Shown here in pieces: positions 26,182 through 34,304 of a stretch of DNA of 64,000 nucleotides. Below the pieces are notes generated by a model. That model was not told the origin of the DNA and did not search any database. It worked only from the letters and a program-made list of their open reading frames with translations. The first letter of the stretch is position 1, and each line of letters starts with the position of its first letter. The DNA lies in contig NZ_CP126981.1 in assembly GCF_030252325.1 (NCBI RefSeq), positions 4,464,001-4,528,000 on the forward strand, written 5' to 3'. This DNA is from Candidatus Mycobacterium wuenschmannii (GTDB lineage: Bacteria > Actinomycetota > Actinomycetes > Mycobacteriales > Mycobacteriaceae). The position numbers were made by a program, and so were the translations under genes.

Positions 26182-26200
26182 ACAACGGCACTTCCTCACG

Positions 26201-26411
26201 TCACGTCGCAAGAGTGAACCGAATGGCCCGCAACCCCAATTCCTCTGCCGCCTCGACGAAACGCGATGCCCATCACGCGTTGCGCCTTCTTGCCGTAGGA
26301 CTCCGCGCCGCGGGCATAGAGGTCGCCGACCACCGCCGTGTCGGTGATCAATTCGCCGCGCATCGCGGCGGACCGGCCGTCATGCAGCACCTGCGCCGGC
26401 CCCGAACGGTG
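26201..26411 (-). pseudogene. Remnant of a small gene, frameshifted
   Basis: On the minus strand one frame reads ...AQVLHDGRSAAMRGELITD and on through DLYARGAESYGKKAQRVMGIA. After a one-base shift a second frame continues FVEAAEELGLRAIRFTLAT and stops at 26203-26201. Both halves have coding-like composition, but together they make only about 70 residues with no clear start. It looks like the C-terminal remnant of a small oxidoreductase-type protein (possibly the F420/PNPOx-like split-barrel class, weak). This fills most of the galK-RES gap. Confidence 0.4.
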
Positions 26412-26432
26412 TGCGCAGCAGGGTTCATGGCT

Positions 26433-27047
26433 TCACGGTAGCGCCCAGCCCATCGTGAAACCGTGCCGTAGCACGAGGTCGGTCAGCACATCGGTGCGCT
26501 CGGCCAGCGGCCACGACTCGACGGTGAACGGCTCGAGGGCGAAGAACGCGTAGTTGATCGACGTCTCCGGTGTGGTGCGGGGCCGGTAGAGGATGGCGTC
26601 CAGCTCCGGCCACCACCGCCGGACCGCGTCGGCAAGTCGCTGGCAGGTGGTCCACACGGCGTCGTGCTGGCCGGTGCTGATCTGGTCGTCGACGCCGAGG
26701 ACGTCGAGGTTGGCCTCGGTGCGTAGATCCAGCACCCGCAGGTGCCGGGCGGCGACCAGTCGGACCAGCCGGTGCTCGGCGTGGTCGGCGGGGAGCATCA
26801 GCCCGGTCGGGCGGTACCGCTCGCGGAAGGCGCCGACGAGAGCGGTTGCGGCATAACGAGTTCGGAATAGGCCGGACTCGGGATCGAAGCGGTAGCGGGC
26901 GCTGGGGAATCCATCCCACGTCCATTCCTCGGGAGCCGCGGCCTCCACCCTCCAGAGTTCGGTGCCGGCGTCGATGCGTCGTCGCCGCAGGCCGACCGGC
27001 CTGGCGTCGGGCAGCGGTGACCGGTAGCCGGCGGGAAGGTCAGGCAC
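26433..27047 (-). CDS. RES-domain toxin (NAD+-degrading type)
   Basis: A 204-residue protein with RES-family features. RIDAGTELWRVEAA provides the N-terminal Arg, SARYRFDPESGLFRTRYAAT is the Arg/Tyr/Glu region, and NYAFFALEPFT lies near the end. RES toxins such as MbcT degrade NAD+ by phosphorolysis and are neutralised by Xre/ParS-type antitoxins. It overlaps the upstream antitoxin gene by 8 bp. Size and pairing match M. tuberculosis Rv3189 (206 residues), partner Rv3188. Confidence 0.82.
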   Translation of the reverse strand: MPDLPAGYRSPLPDARPVGLRRRRIDAGTELWRVEAAAPEEWTWDGFPSARYRFDPESGLFRTRYAATALVGAFRERYRPTGLMLPADHAEHRLVRLVAARHLRVLDLRTEANLDVLGVDDQISTGQHDAVWTTCQRLADAVRRWWPELDAILYRPRTTPETSINYAFFALEPFTVESWPLAERTDVLTDLVLRHGFTMGWALP

Positions 27048-27546
27048 CGATGCTGGCGAGCATCCGCCAGGCGGCGTCGGCGGTCTTGGGGCGGCGCAGC
27101 GCCTCGGCGATCGAGGAGCCGCCGAGGTCGTCGTGTTTCAGCCGCATGATCCGGTCGGCGGCCAACGGGTCGGTGGTGAAGGTCGCGAGAAGTTCGAGGA
27201 TGCGCGGCAGGTCGGTCCGAACCCGGTCGGCGTCGAATTGCCACGCCGGGAAATAGGTGTGGTTGCCGACCGCCGAACCCAGCAGCTTGCCCCGACTGCG
27301 CAGCCGGTGCACGGCCTGCGGCGACTGCATTGCCAAGCGCTGCTGCACCTTCGGCGTCGCCAGCGCGCCCTCGACGAACTCGTGCACCAGGGCGCTGCGG
27401 CGTTCCTCGTTCAGGCCGTGGGCGGCGACCCGCTCCAGGGTGCCCTGCGGTGTGATCGGCGCCTTGAGAACGGCTTCCAATACTTCCGCGAAGCCGGGTT
27501 CAATGCGGGCGCGCTCGGCAACCTGTTCGGCGACGGTGGTGGACAT
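27040..27546 (-). CDS. Antitoxin partner of the RES toxin
   Basis: A 168-residue helical protein directly upstream of the RES gene and overlapping it by 8 bp. The C-terminal part (LELLATFTTDPLAADRIMRL through SSIAEALRRPKTADAAWRML) fits the MbcA/ParS antitoxin toxin-binding domain that blocks RES active sites. The N-terminal part includes SRGKLLGSAVGNHTYFPAWQFD, as in Rv3188-like antitoxins. It is probably autoregulated as a toxin-antitoxin complex. The start is ATG 27546. Confidence 0.78.
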   Translation of the reverse strand: MSTTVAEQVAERARIEPGFAEVLEAVLKAPITPQGTLERVAAHGLNEERRSALVHEFVEGALATPKVQQRLAMQSPQAVHRLRSRGKLLGSAVGNHTYFPAWQFDADRVRTDLPRILELLATFTTDPLAADRIMRLKHDDLGGSSIAEALRRPKTADAAWRMLASIGA

Positions 27547-27595
27547 GACTCCAGGTTATCAGCGCCCGCATCTAATTGAAACAATCGAAACAGCT

Positions 27596-28897
27596 CTAGG
27601 CGGAGCGACGTGGCCTCCGGCTGCGCTGACCGCTGCGGGCGGCCGCCTTGGCGCGCTCGCCGCCGCGGTTCGGACGACGCTTCGGCGCGCGGTTAGGCGG
27701 TGCCGTCGCGGGCTTGGGGGCGGGGGCCTGGTAGGGCGCGATTTCGCCGACCAGTTGCACGACCGGCTCGGACGCCGCGGTGACCTGCTGCGGACGAGCC
27801 GAGATGCCGGCCCGCTTCATCAGCGCGTTGGTGTCCCGACGCTGGTCGGGTAGCACGACGGTGACGACGTCACCGGAGCTGCCGGCCCGCGCGGTGCGAC
27901 CGGAGCGGTGCAGGTAGGCCTTGTGCTCGGCGGGCGGGTCGACGTGTACGACCAATTGCACGTCGTCGACGTGCACGCCGCGGGCGGCGATGTCGGTGGC
28001 GACCAGGACCCGGGCTTCGCCGGACGCGAATGCGGCCAGGTTGCGGTCGCGGGCCGGCTGAGAAAGGTTGCCGTGCAGGTCAACTGACGGCACCCCGGCC
28101 TCGGTGAGCTGGCGGGCCAGCTTGCGGGCTTGGTGCTTGGTGCGCATGAACAGGATGCGCCGGCCGGTGCCGGACGCCAGGCGGTGCACCAATTCCGTTT
28201 TCGCGCCGACACTTTCGACGTGGAAGACATGGTGGGTCATCTCGGGTACCGGCGAGTTGGCCTCGTCGACGGAGTGCATGACGTGGTTGCGCAGGAAGCG
28301 CTTGACCAGCTTGTCGACGCCGTTGTCCAGAGTGGCGGAGAACAGCAGCCGCTGACCGGTCGGCGGGGTCGCCGCCAGGATACGGGTGACGCCCGGCAGG
28401 AAGCCGAGGTCGGCCATGTGGTCGGCCTCGTCGAGCACGGTGATGTCGACGGAGTCGAGGCTGATGAGCCGTTGGCGCATCAGGTCTTCCAGGCGGCCCG
28501 GGCAGGCGACGACAATGTCGACGCCGGCGTTGAGCGCGGACTCCTGACGGACCTGCGAGACGCCGCCGAAGATCGTGGTGACCTTGAGGCCGTAGCTGGT
28601 GGCCAGCGGCTCCAGGGTCGCAGTGATCTGGGTGGCGAGTTCGCGGGTTGGCGCGAGGACCAGGCCGGTCGGGTGCTTGGGCCGGCGTTTGGCCGTTGCG
28701 AGCCGGGCTACCAACGGAATTGAGAAGGCCAGCGTCTTACCGCTGCCGGTTTTGCCGCGGCCGAGCACGTCGCGGCCGGCCAACGTGTCGGGCAGCGTGT
28801 TGACCTGGATCGGGAACGGCGCGGCGATTCCGCGCGCGGACAGGTTGCTGATCAGTCGCTCGGGCACGCCGAGTTCAGCAAAGGATGGTGAAGTCAT
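27596..28897 (-). CDS. rhlE: DEAD-box RNA helicase (RhlE-like)
   Basis: A 433-residue DEAD-box helicase. The Q-motif region precedes GRGKTGSGKTLAF (Walker A, about 47-59); then come PTRELATQ, VLDEADHM (motif II), FSATL (motif III) and HRSGRTARAG (motif VI). The C-terminal 70 residues are basic and Pro/Arg-rich (APKRRPNRGGERAKAAARS), typical of RNA-binding tails. It probably unwinds structured RNA in ribosome assembly or decay. A leader of about 150 nt precedes it, with GAAAGG close to the start. M. tuberculosis RhlE (Rv3211) is the closest relative I recall. Confidence 0.88.
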   Translation of the reverse strand: MTSPSFAELGVPERLISNLSARGIAAPFPIQVNTLPDTLAGRDVLGRGKTGSGKTLAFSIPLVARLATAKRRPKHPTGLVLAPTRELATQITATLEPLATSYGLKVTTIFGGVSQVRQESALNAGVDIVVACPGRLEDLMRQRLISLDSVDITVLDEADHMADLGFLPGVTRILAATPPTGQRLLFSATLDNGVDKLVKRFLRNHVMHSVDEANSPVPEMTHHVFHVESVGAKTELVHRLASGTGRRILFMRTKHQARKLARQLTEAGVPSVDLHGNLSQPARDRNLAAFASGEARVLVATDIAARGVHVDDVQLVVHVDPPAEHKAYLHRSGRTARAGSSGDVVTVVLPDQRRDTNALMKRAGISARPQQVTAASEPVVQLVGEIAPYQAPAPKPATAPPNRAPKRRPNRGGERAKAAARSGQRSRRPRRSA

Positions 28898-29055
28898 GTG
28901 TAGTGCAGTGCCTTTCGGGCATCAGAAAATACAGGTGGCGAGATTGCCGGTGGGCAAAATCGATCGCCGCGAGAAAGCTGAGAATTGGAATGTCGGAGCA
29001 GTCCACGACGTATTGGCGTCTTGAGGTGCCAACGTTGGTATCAGCGTAGCCGACG
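28898..29055 (-). promoter_or_regulatory. Leader region of the RNA helicase gene
   Basis: A 158-nt gap upstream of the helicase ATG. It contains a 15-codon upstream ORF (28922 to 28875, MPERHCTTHDFTILC) that overlaps the helicase start in another frame, and a GAAAGG ribosome-site candidate. Helicases of this type are often controlled post-transcriptionally through their leaders; here that is only inferred. No promoter can be fixed with confidence. Confidence 0.35.
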
Positions 29056-29072
29056 GGCGGGAAATTCCCGCC
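29056..29072 (-). terminator. Short palindromic hairpin GGCGGGAAATTCCCGCC
   Basis: A 17-bp palindrome 10 bp beyond the stop of the minus-strand flippase-like gene and upstream of the helicase leader. It is probably the terminator separating the two transcripts. Confidence 0.5.
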
Positions 29073-29082
29073 ATCGTGTGAG

Positions 29083-31458
29083 CTAGACCATGTCGTTACG
29101 GGTCAACCACTGCATCACCGGCCAGCCGATGAAAACCGGTAACCAGCAGGTCAGGACGCGATACAGCAGCACTGACGGCACGCTGACCGCGGCCGGAACG
29201 CCGAACGCGGCGAGACCACCGATCAGGGCTGCTTCGACGGCGCCGACGCCGCCGGGGGTGGGTGCGGCCGAGGCGAGCGTGCCGCCGACCATCGTCACCA
29301 CGGTGACCGTCACGAACGACACGGAGCCGCCGAACGCCTCGACGCTGGCCCACAACGCCAACGCCGCACCGAGAGTCGTTCCGGTGCAGCCCAGGATGAT
29401 CAGCGCCATCCGCCGGGGCTCGCGGGCCACCTCGACGATATCGGTGGTGATCTCCTTGAGCTTGGGCGTCACGGATGTCGACAGCCAGCGCCGCAGGTTG
29501 GGCACCAGCAGGAAGACGCCGAAAATGCCCAGTGCCACACCGGCAATCAGATAGACCATCGTCGACTTCGGCACGAAGTGCGACAGGTCGGTGCCCGCGC
29601 CCGCCGCGGTGCTGAAGAAGATCAGCAGCAGCACGTGCATGATCACCTGCATCGACTGCTGCAGCGCGACCGCGGTGGTCGCGCGCGTCGTGCTGAGCCC
29701 GCTCTTCTGCAGGATGCGGGTGCTCAGCGCCAGCCCGCCGACGCCGGCGGGCGTGGTGGTCGCGGCAAAGGTGTTGGCCACCTGGGCAATTGATAGTCGC
29801 CAAAAGTTCACCGACTTGTCGGCGCTGGCCCACAGCGCGGCCGCGGCGCCCACGTACGTCGACGCCGAAATCGCCAGGCCGAGCAGTGCCCACCACCAGT
29901 TCGCCTTGCCCAGCGCGTTGAAGAACGTCGGGACCGTGCTGATGAACGGGTAGGCGACGTAGACCAGCGCGCCCAGCAGGATCAGCTGAATGAGCTGGCT
30001 GCGACTGAATCTCGTGACCGACTCCGGCTGGATCTTTTCCGCGCCGGTCTGACGCATGACCGCCGCGCGGCTACGCGCGATCACCGACTTGGCGTCGTTG
30101 ACCGAGTTGCGAATGTGTTTCGGCACAGCGGTTTTGGTGAGGCGGCGCGACGCGCTGAGCACGGTGTCGCGGCCGAGCACCTCGATCGCGGCGGAGACGG
30201 CCTCGTCGGCGCCATACAGCGCGGTCGTCGTCACCAACAACTGAGCGATGTCGGCTTGGAGCTGGTTGTCGGTGGCGCCGTATTCCGCGCTACCGAAGCC
30301 GCCGAAGAACACCGCGCCGTTGCTGACGGTGATCTCCTTGGCGCGCAGATCCCCATGGGCGATCTGATGGTCCTGCAGCTTGCGCAGCGATTCCCATACT
30401 TCGCAGGCCGGTATCGAGGAGTGGCACTCCTTCAGTGGTCCGCCGCGAATGCGCTTGTGCGCGTAGATCGTCCAGCCACGGTCGAGCAGGCCGACGGCAA
30501 TCGTCGCGGTGTTGGCGATGCCCAGGTCGCCGATCGCGATGGCCATCAGCGCGCGGTGCTCGACGGCACGGCGCATTGAGGCCTGCAGGGGAGCGGTCTC
30601 GTTCTCGCGCAGCCGTAAAATTCGCCACGCCTGTCGTAGTGCGCCGCCGCTGCGTTGATGTGGGCCGTACATCTCGACGACGGCATTCTCCTCGGGATCG
30701 GCGGTGACCGCCGATAACACCAGTGGTCCCGAACCGGCCGGCCGGACCACCCGAAGCTCCTCGACGACGAAGCCGCGCTTGGTCATCAACCGCACCGCGT
30801 CTTCGAGCGGAACCTCGAGCGCCGGAGTGCCGCTGAACAGGACGACCAGCCCGCCGACGAACCAGCCGACCGCGATGCCCAGCAGCGAGCGGGCCGGGAC
30901 GATCGCGCTGACTACTAGGTGGATCGGAATGAAGGCCAGCAGCAGCCCCCACCACCAGTGCCGCCAGCGGGCCGGCAGCCACGGGCCGGAGACGGTGAGG
31001 ACGGCGGCCAGCATGCCGATCCAGCGTGGGTCGTCGAGAAACTGCGACAGCACGGTGCGCAGGCGATCGTTGAGATCGAAGTGCCATTGCGGGGCGGCGA
31101 GGCCGGTGCCGGTGATCGACAGCGCGAGAACGGAGATGAGCGCGGCGGCGGCGTAGGGGATCAGCAGGCGCCACTGCCGGGCGAGGATGAGGCCGAACAG
31201 GATCATGAATGGCAGTGCAAGCACCGCGAGGCCGTAGACCAGGTAGACCACGTCGGACTGGGTGGGGGTGAGCACCCCGACGATGCGCGAGATCGACATC
31301 TCCAGGCCGTCCCAGCGCGTGCGGGTGATCAGCGAACTGGTGATCACGACCGCCAGCAGCGTGCCCGACAGCGCGACTCGCAGCATGTCGTTGGTGCGTC
31401 GAATCAGGGGTTGCAGCAGGCTGCCGAAAACCCGGACTTCGCGACCATCGACGAGCAT
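29083..31458 (-). CDS. UPF0104/flippase-like membrane protein with a degenerate kinase-like middle
   Basis: A 791-residue integral membrane protein. An N-terminal block of about six helices (20-220) is followed by a soluble stretch of about 250 residues (220-480), and then a C-terminal eight-helix domain of the lysylphosphatidylglycerol-synthase TM type (about 490-785, with ATTTPAGVGGLALSTRIL and SAAPTPGGVGAVEAAL). The soluble part looks like a protein-kinase or ABC1-type fold: HGDLRAKEITVSNG resembles a catalytic loop and VFFGGFGSAEYG a DFG-like segment. The usual Asn and metal Asp are missing, so it is probably inactive. It may transport or flip an envelope lipid. Two-domain architecture of this kind is common in mycobacteria. 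Confidence 0.75.
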   Translation of the reverse strand: MLVDGREVRVFGSLLQPLIRRTNDMLRVALSGTLLAVVITSSLITRTRWDGLEMSISRIVGVLTPTQSDVVYLVYGLAVLALPFMILFGLILARQWRLLIPYAAAALISVLALSITGTGLAAPQWHFDLNDRLRTVLSQFLDDPRWIGMLAAVLTVSGPWLPARWRHWWWGLLLAFIPIHLVVSAIVPARSLLGIAVGWFVGGLVVLFSGTPALEVPLEDAVRLMTKRGFVVEELRVVRPAGSGPLVLSAVTADPEENAVVEMYGPHQRSGGALRQAWRILRLRENETAPLQASMRRAVEHRALMAIAIGDLGIANTATIAVGLLDRGWTIYAHKRIRGGPLKECHSSIPACEVWESLRKLQDHQIAHGDLRAKEITVSNGAVFFGGFGSAEYGATDNQLQADIAQLLVTTTALYGADEAVSAAIEVLGRDTVLSASRRLTKTAVPKHIRNSVNDAKSVIARSRAAVMRQTGAEKIQPESVTRFSRSQLIQLILLGALVYVAYPFISTVPTFFNALGKANWWWALLGLAISASTYVGAAAALWASADKSVNFWRLSIAQVANTFAATTTPAGVGGLALSTRILQKSGLSTTRATTAVALQQSMQVIMHVLLLIFFSTAAGAGTDLSHFVPKSTMVYLIAGVALGIFGVFLLVPNLRRWLSTSVTPKLKEITTDIVEVAREPRRMALIILGCTGTTLGAALALWASVEAFGGSVSFVTVTVVTMVGGTLASAAPTPGGVGAVEAALIGGLAAFGVPAAVSVPSVLLYRVLTCWLPVFIGWPVMQWLTRNDMV

Positions 31459-31604
31459 GCTCCAGGCAACCTCCGGCGTGGGTCTGTCAGCGTTCCGCGG
31501 ACAACATATCCGGTGACCACTGCCGATAGCCGGATTGCGGGGCCTTTGTGGCTGCTTAGAAGCCGCGTTGAGTCACAGCTGTCACGTGCGCATCAGAGTC
31601 TGAC

Positions 31605-31643
31605 CATGTGGTCATGTTTGGAATCGTGACCACATGCGATATC
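31605..31643. repeat. Inverted repeat with GACCACATGCGATATC motif (left partner)
   Basis: CATGTGGTCA (31605-31614) and TGACCACATG (31627-31636) form a 10-bp inverted repeat. The right half continues into CGATATC and mirrors the sequence at 31773-31789. The segment 31621-31643 read on the minus strand matches the repeat family at 12615-12664. Confidence 0.65.
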
Positions 31644-31761
31644 AGTCCCAGGCCCACACGTAGTCGAGGTGGCGCTCGCCGAGCGATCCATCGTTCTTGA
31701 CGCGGTGCCCCCACAACCGGATGTCGTAGGAGACCGGCCGCGCTCTGTAGTCGTCGCTCAT
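31642..31761 (-). CDS. Candidate 39-residue small protein framed by inverted repeats
   Basis: An ATG-started, TGA-ended frame encoding [20 protein letters not shown] and a further 19 residues ending DYVWAWD. Composition is coding-like (Trp, Tyr and His spread through it) and it lies in an otherwise non-coding 417-bp gap. The stop codon TGA is the first part of the left repeat arm, and the right arm begins 10 bp upstream of the ATG. No ribosome site is obvious. It could be a real small protein, the end of a decayed gene, or the payload of a tiny element. Confidence 0.4.
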   Translation of the reverse strand: MSDDYRARPVSYDIRLWGHRVKNDGSLGERHLDYVWAWD

Positions 31762-31770
31762 AACTCGACA

Positions 31771-31804
31771 GTGATATCGCATGTGGTCTCGATTTCGAAA
31801 AAGG
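31771..31804. repeat. Repeat-family copy upstream of the methyltransferase
   Basis: GTGATATCGCATGTGGTC (31771-31788) continuing TCGATTTCGAAAAAGG. It differs at only a few positions from 12645-12678. It is inverted relative to 31621-31643. It lies 72 bp upstream of the methyltransferase start and may contain its promoter or operator. Confidence 0.65.
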
Positions 31805-31875
31805 TTCATCCCTCAGAAAGCCTCGCGCGCCTCGACGCACAGCAAGCACCTAGCGGACTCACGTACGTTCGAAGC

Positions 31876-32817
31876 ATGGTCAGAACTGACAACGACTCCT
31901 GGGAAATCACCGAAAGCGTCGGTGCGACCGCGCTGGGCGTCGCATCGGCCCGCGCCGCGGAGACCGAGAGCGCCGACCCGCTGATCAACGACCCGTTCGC
32001 GCGGGTGTTCCTCGACGCCGCCGGCGACGGCGTGTGGAACTGGCACGCCAACGGTGATCTTCCCGCCGAGGTGATCGAGGCCGTGCCCGAGTTGCCGCTG
32101 CAGCGCGAGGCGATGGTCGGCTACATGGCCTCGCGGACCAAGTTCTTCGACACCTTCTTCCTGGACGCGGCCAACGCGGGCATCACGCAGGCCGTGATCC
32201 TCGCCGCCGGTCTCGACGCACGGACGTGGCGGCTGGAGTGGCCCGGCGGCGTGACGGTCTACGAGCTCGACCAGGACCGCGTGCTCGACTTCAAACTCTC
32301 GACGCTGACCAACCACGGCGCACAGCCCGCGGCCAACCGCGTCGCCGTCGCCGTCGACCTCCGCCACGACTGGCCGAAGGCGTTGCAGGAGGCGGGATTT
32401 GACCCGTCGCAGCCGAGCGTCTGGTCGGCCGAGGGGCTGATGCCGTATCTGCCGAACGCCGCGCAGGAGTTGCTGTTCGAGCGCATCACCGAACTCGCCG
32501 CTCCGGGCAGTCGGGTGGCCGTCGAGGCGCTCGGGCCGACGTTCAATGACGAGGAGCTACGCGCCAAGCGTCGCGCGCGGATGGATCAGGTGCGCGATGT
32601 GTTGGCGAAATACCAACCGGACCGCGAGGTTCCGCGCACCGACGAGCTGTGGTACTTCGAAGACCGCGAGCGGGTCGGCGAGTGGTTCGGACGGCACGGT
32701 TACGACGTGACCGTCACTCCGGCGGCCGAGCTGATGGACGGCTTCGGACGCTCCGCCGACAGCGCGGTGGCCGATCTGGTGCCCGGCAACGAATTCGTCT
32801 ACGCGCAAAAGACTTAG
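31876..32817 (+). CDS. SAM-dependent methyltransferase, mycobacterial TIGR00027/PF04072 type
   Basis: A 313-residue class I methyltransferase of the leucine-carboxyl-methyltransferase-like family expanded in mycobacteria. Typical features are [17 protein letters not shown] near the N-terminus, [12 protein letters not shown], the SAM-binding segment [30 protein letters not shown], and [19 protein letters not shown]. The substrate is unknown. The start ATG 31876 is chosen because family similarity begins right after it. The stop overlaps the convergent lipoprotein gene by 4 bp. A conserved repeat upstream may regulate it. Confidence 0.9.
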   Translation: MVRTDNDSWEITESVGATALGVASARAAETESADPLINDPFARVFLDAAGDGVWNWHANGDLPAEVIEAVPELPLQREAMVGYMASRTKFFDTFFLDAANAGITQAVILAAGLDARTWRLEWPGGVTVYELDQDRVLDFKLSTLTNHGAQPAANRVAVAVDLRHDWPKALQEAGFDPSQPSVWSAEGLMPYLPNAAQELLFERITELAAPGSRVAVEALGPTFNDEELRAKRRARMDQVRDVLAKYQPDREVPRTDELWYFEDRERVGEWFGRHGYDVTVTPAAELMDGFGRSADSAVADLVPGNEFVYAQKT

Positions 32818-34271
32818 AACACCGGCTTCAACGGCGGGATGTGCCAAGTCCCGTCCATGATCGACGGCTTCTTGTCGGCCGGCCAGTAGAGCCGCAGCAT
32901 CAGTGAGAACCGATCCTTCGGCGCGGGAAGCCAATTGGCTTCCTTGTCGGGGCCGGGGGAGTCGGCCTGGATGTAGAGGTCGATCGAGCCGTCCGGGTTT
33001 TCGATGAACTTGTCGCGCGGGCTCAGCGTGTAGCGGTTCAGCGGGTTGTCGACGAAGTAGTAGTCGCCGTTGTACATCGTCAACGACCAGAACCCCCGCG
33101 CCGGCGGTAGCTGGCCCTTGTCGAAGTGCATGGTGTATTTCGTTGCGCCGTCGTACTTGTGCTTGAGGTCGGGGCCGTCGGAGGTGGGGTAGACGGCGTC
33201 CTCGGGCAGGTTTGCGCCGACGCCGACCTGGGTGACGAACGCGCGCTGGCGGTAGTTGGTGCCGTAGGTTCCGGCCTTGATCGTGTAGGCCCAGCCGTTT
33301 TTGTAGACGTAGTCGCCGGCGACGACGCCGTCCTCGCGCCAGCCAGAGATGTTGTCCTGCCCGAGCTTTGGCGTCATCGCCAGGCCCTTGACGGCGTCCG
33401 GCGGCAGCTTCGCCGGGTCGAAGTCCTGGCCGGGGACGATGCCGATCCGGGCCAGTTTGGTCACCATCGGCGCGTCCGCCGCGGTGGGCGGGTTGGTCTT
33501 GAGCAGCTTGGCGAACAGCTTGAAGAACTCCGGCGCGCCAAGGCTATTCACCTGCTGGCGCGTCGACGTCGTCATGTCGACCGATGCGGTCAGCGGCGGA
33601 ATCAGCGGCAGATACGGCTTGCCGAACGACGACAGCGGGACGGCGGTGATGCCGTCCTGCAGCTTGTGCACGGCGTCGTAGTCCTCCGGCGTGCCCGAGC
33701 AGTAGATGCGGCCCAGCAGCCACACCAAGGCCGTCGGCGACTTGTACTCCAGGACGCCGGGCGGCAGCGAGCCCTGCCAGCCGGGGCCGGTGATCGCGAA
33801 CGTTCGCGGTTTGCCGCCGCCGTTGCGGGTGCCAGGGGAGGCGAACACGTTGGTCCAGGCGTCCAGCATCGGCAGCAGGAAGTAGCGGTCGCCCATGTCG
33901 GGGACGGTGACGATCCACGGCTCCTTCGACACGTCGAACCAAGCCTGGGTGTAGAGCGTGTCGGCGTTAGGCGCGGCGGTGGCGTGAAATGCCGCGTTGG
34001 GGTAGACGCGCTGGCGGGCGAACTGGCCCATCGGGGCCCGGGTGTCTTCGCCGGCGGGGACGTTGGTGAACTCGCGGCGGGTGTATTCCATCGTGACGAG
34101 CGGATAGGCATACGCGTAGGCCTCGGTCCCGATGTCGGTCGCCTCGGACTGCGACAACACCGGCGCCCCAGCCGTTTTCGATGGCGCGGCTGGCTCATCG
34201 TTGCCGCCACACGACGTGATCAGCATCAAGACGGCCAGCAGCACGCCGGCCCGTTTGATGGGTGATCGCAT
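32814..34271 (-). CDS. DUF1254/DUF1214 lipoprotein
   Basis: A 485-residue exported lipoprotein. It has a basic start and hydrophobic core ([20 protein letters not shown]) followed by the lipobox cysteine in LITSC, then a Pro/Ala linker. The N-terminal half matches DUF1254 ([38 protein letters not shown]) and the C-terminal half DUF1214 ([36 protein letters not shown]). These two domains normally occur together; their function is not established. It is anchored on the outer face of the membrane. Confidence 0.87.
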   Translation of the reverse strand: MRSPIKRAGVLLAVLMLITSCGGNDEPAAPSKTAGAPVLSQSEATDIGTEAYAYAYPLVTMEYTRREFTNVPAGEDTRAPMGQFARQRVYPNAAFHATAAPNADTLYTQAWFDVSKEPWIVTVPDMGDRYFLLPMLDAWTNVFASPGTRNGGGKPRTFAITGPGWQGSLPPGVLEYKSPTALVWLLGRIYCSGTPEDYDAVHKLQDGITAVPLSSFGKPYLPLIPPLTASVDMTTSTRQQVNSLGAPEFFKLFAKLLKTNPPTAADAPMVTKLARIGIVPGQDFDPAKLPPDAVKGLAMTPKLGQDNISGWREDGVVAGDYVYKNGWAYTIKAGTYGTNYRQRAFVTQVGVGANLPEDAVYPTSDGPDLKHKYDGATKYTMHFDKGQLPPARGFWSLTMYNGDYYFVDNPLNRYTLSPRDKFIENPDGSIDLYIQADSPGPDKEANWLPAPKDRFSLMLRLYWPADKKPSIMDGTWHIPPLKPVF

Positions 34272-34304
34272 ACCCGGATACTGCCACGCCGCCCGATCGG
34301 GCGC

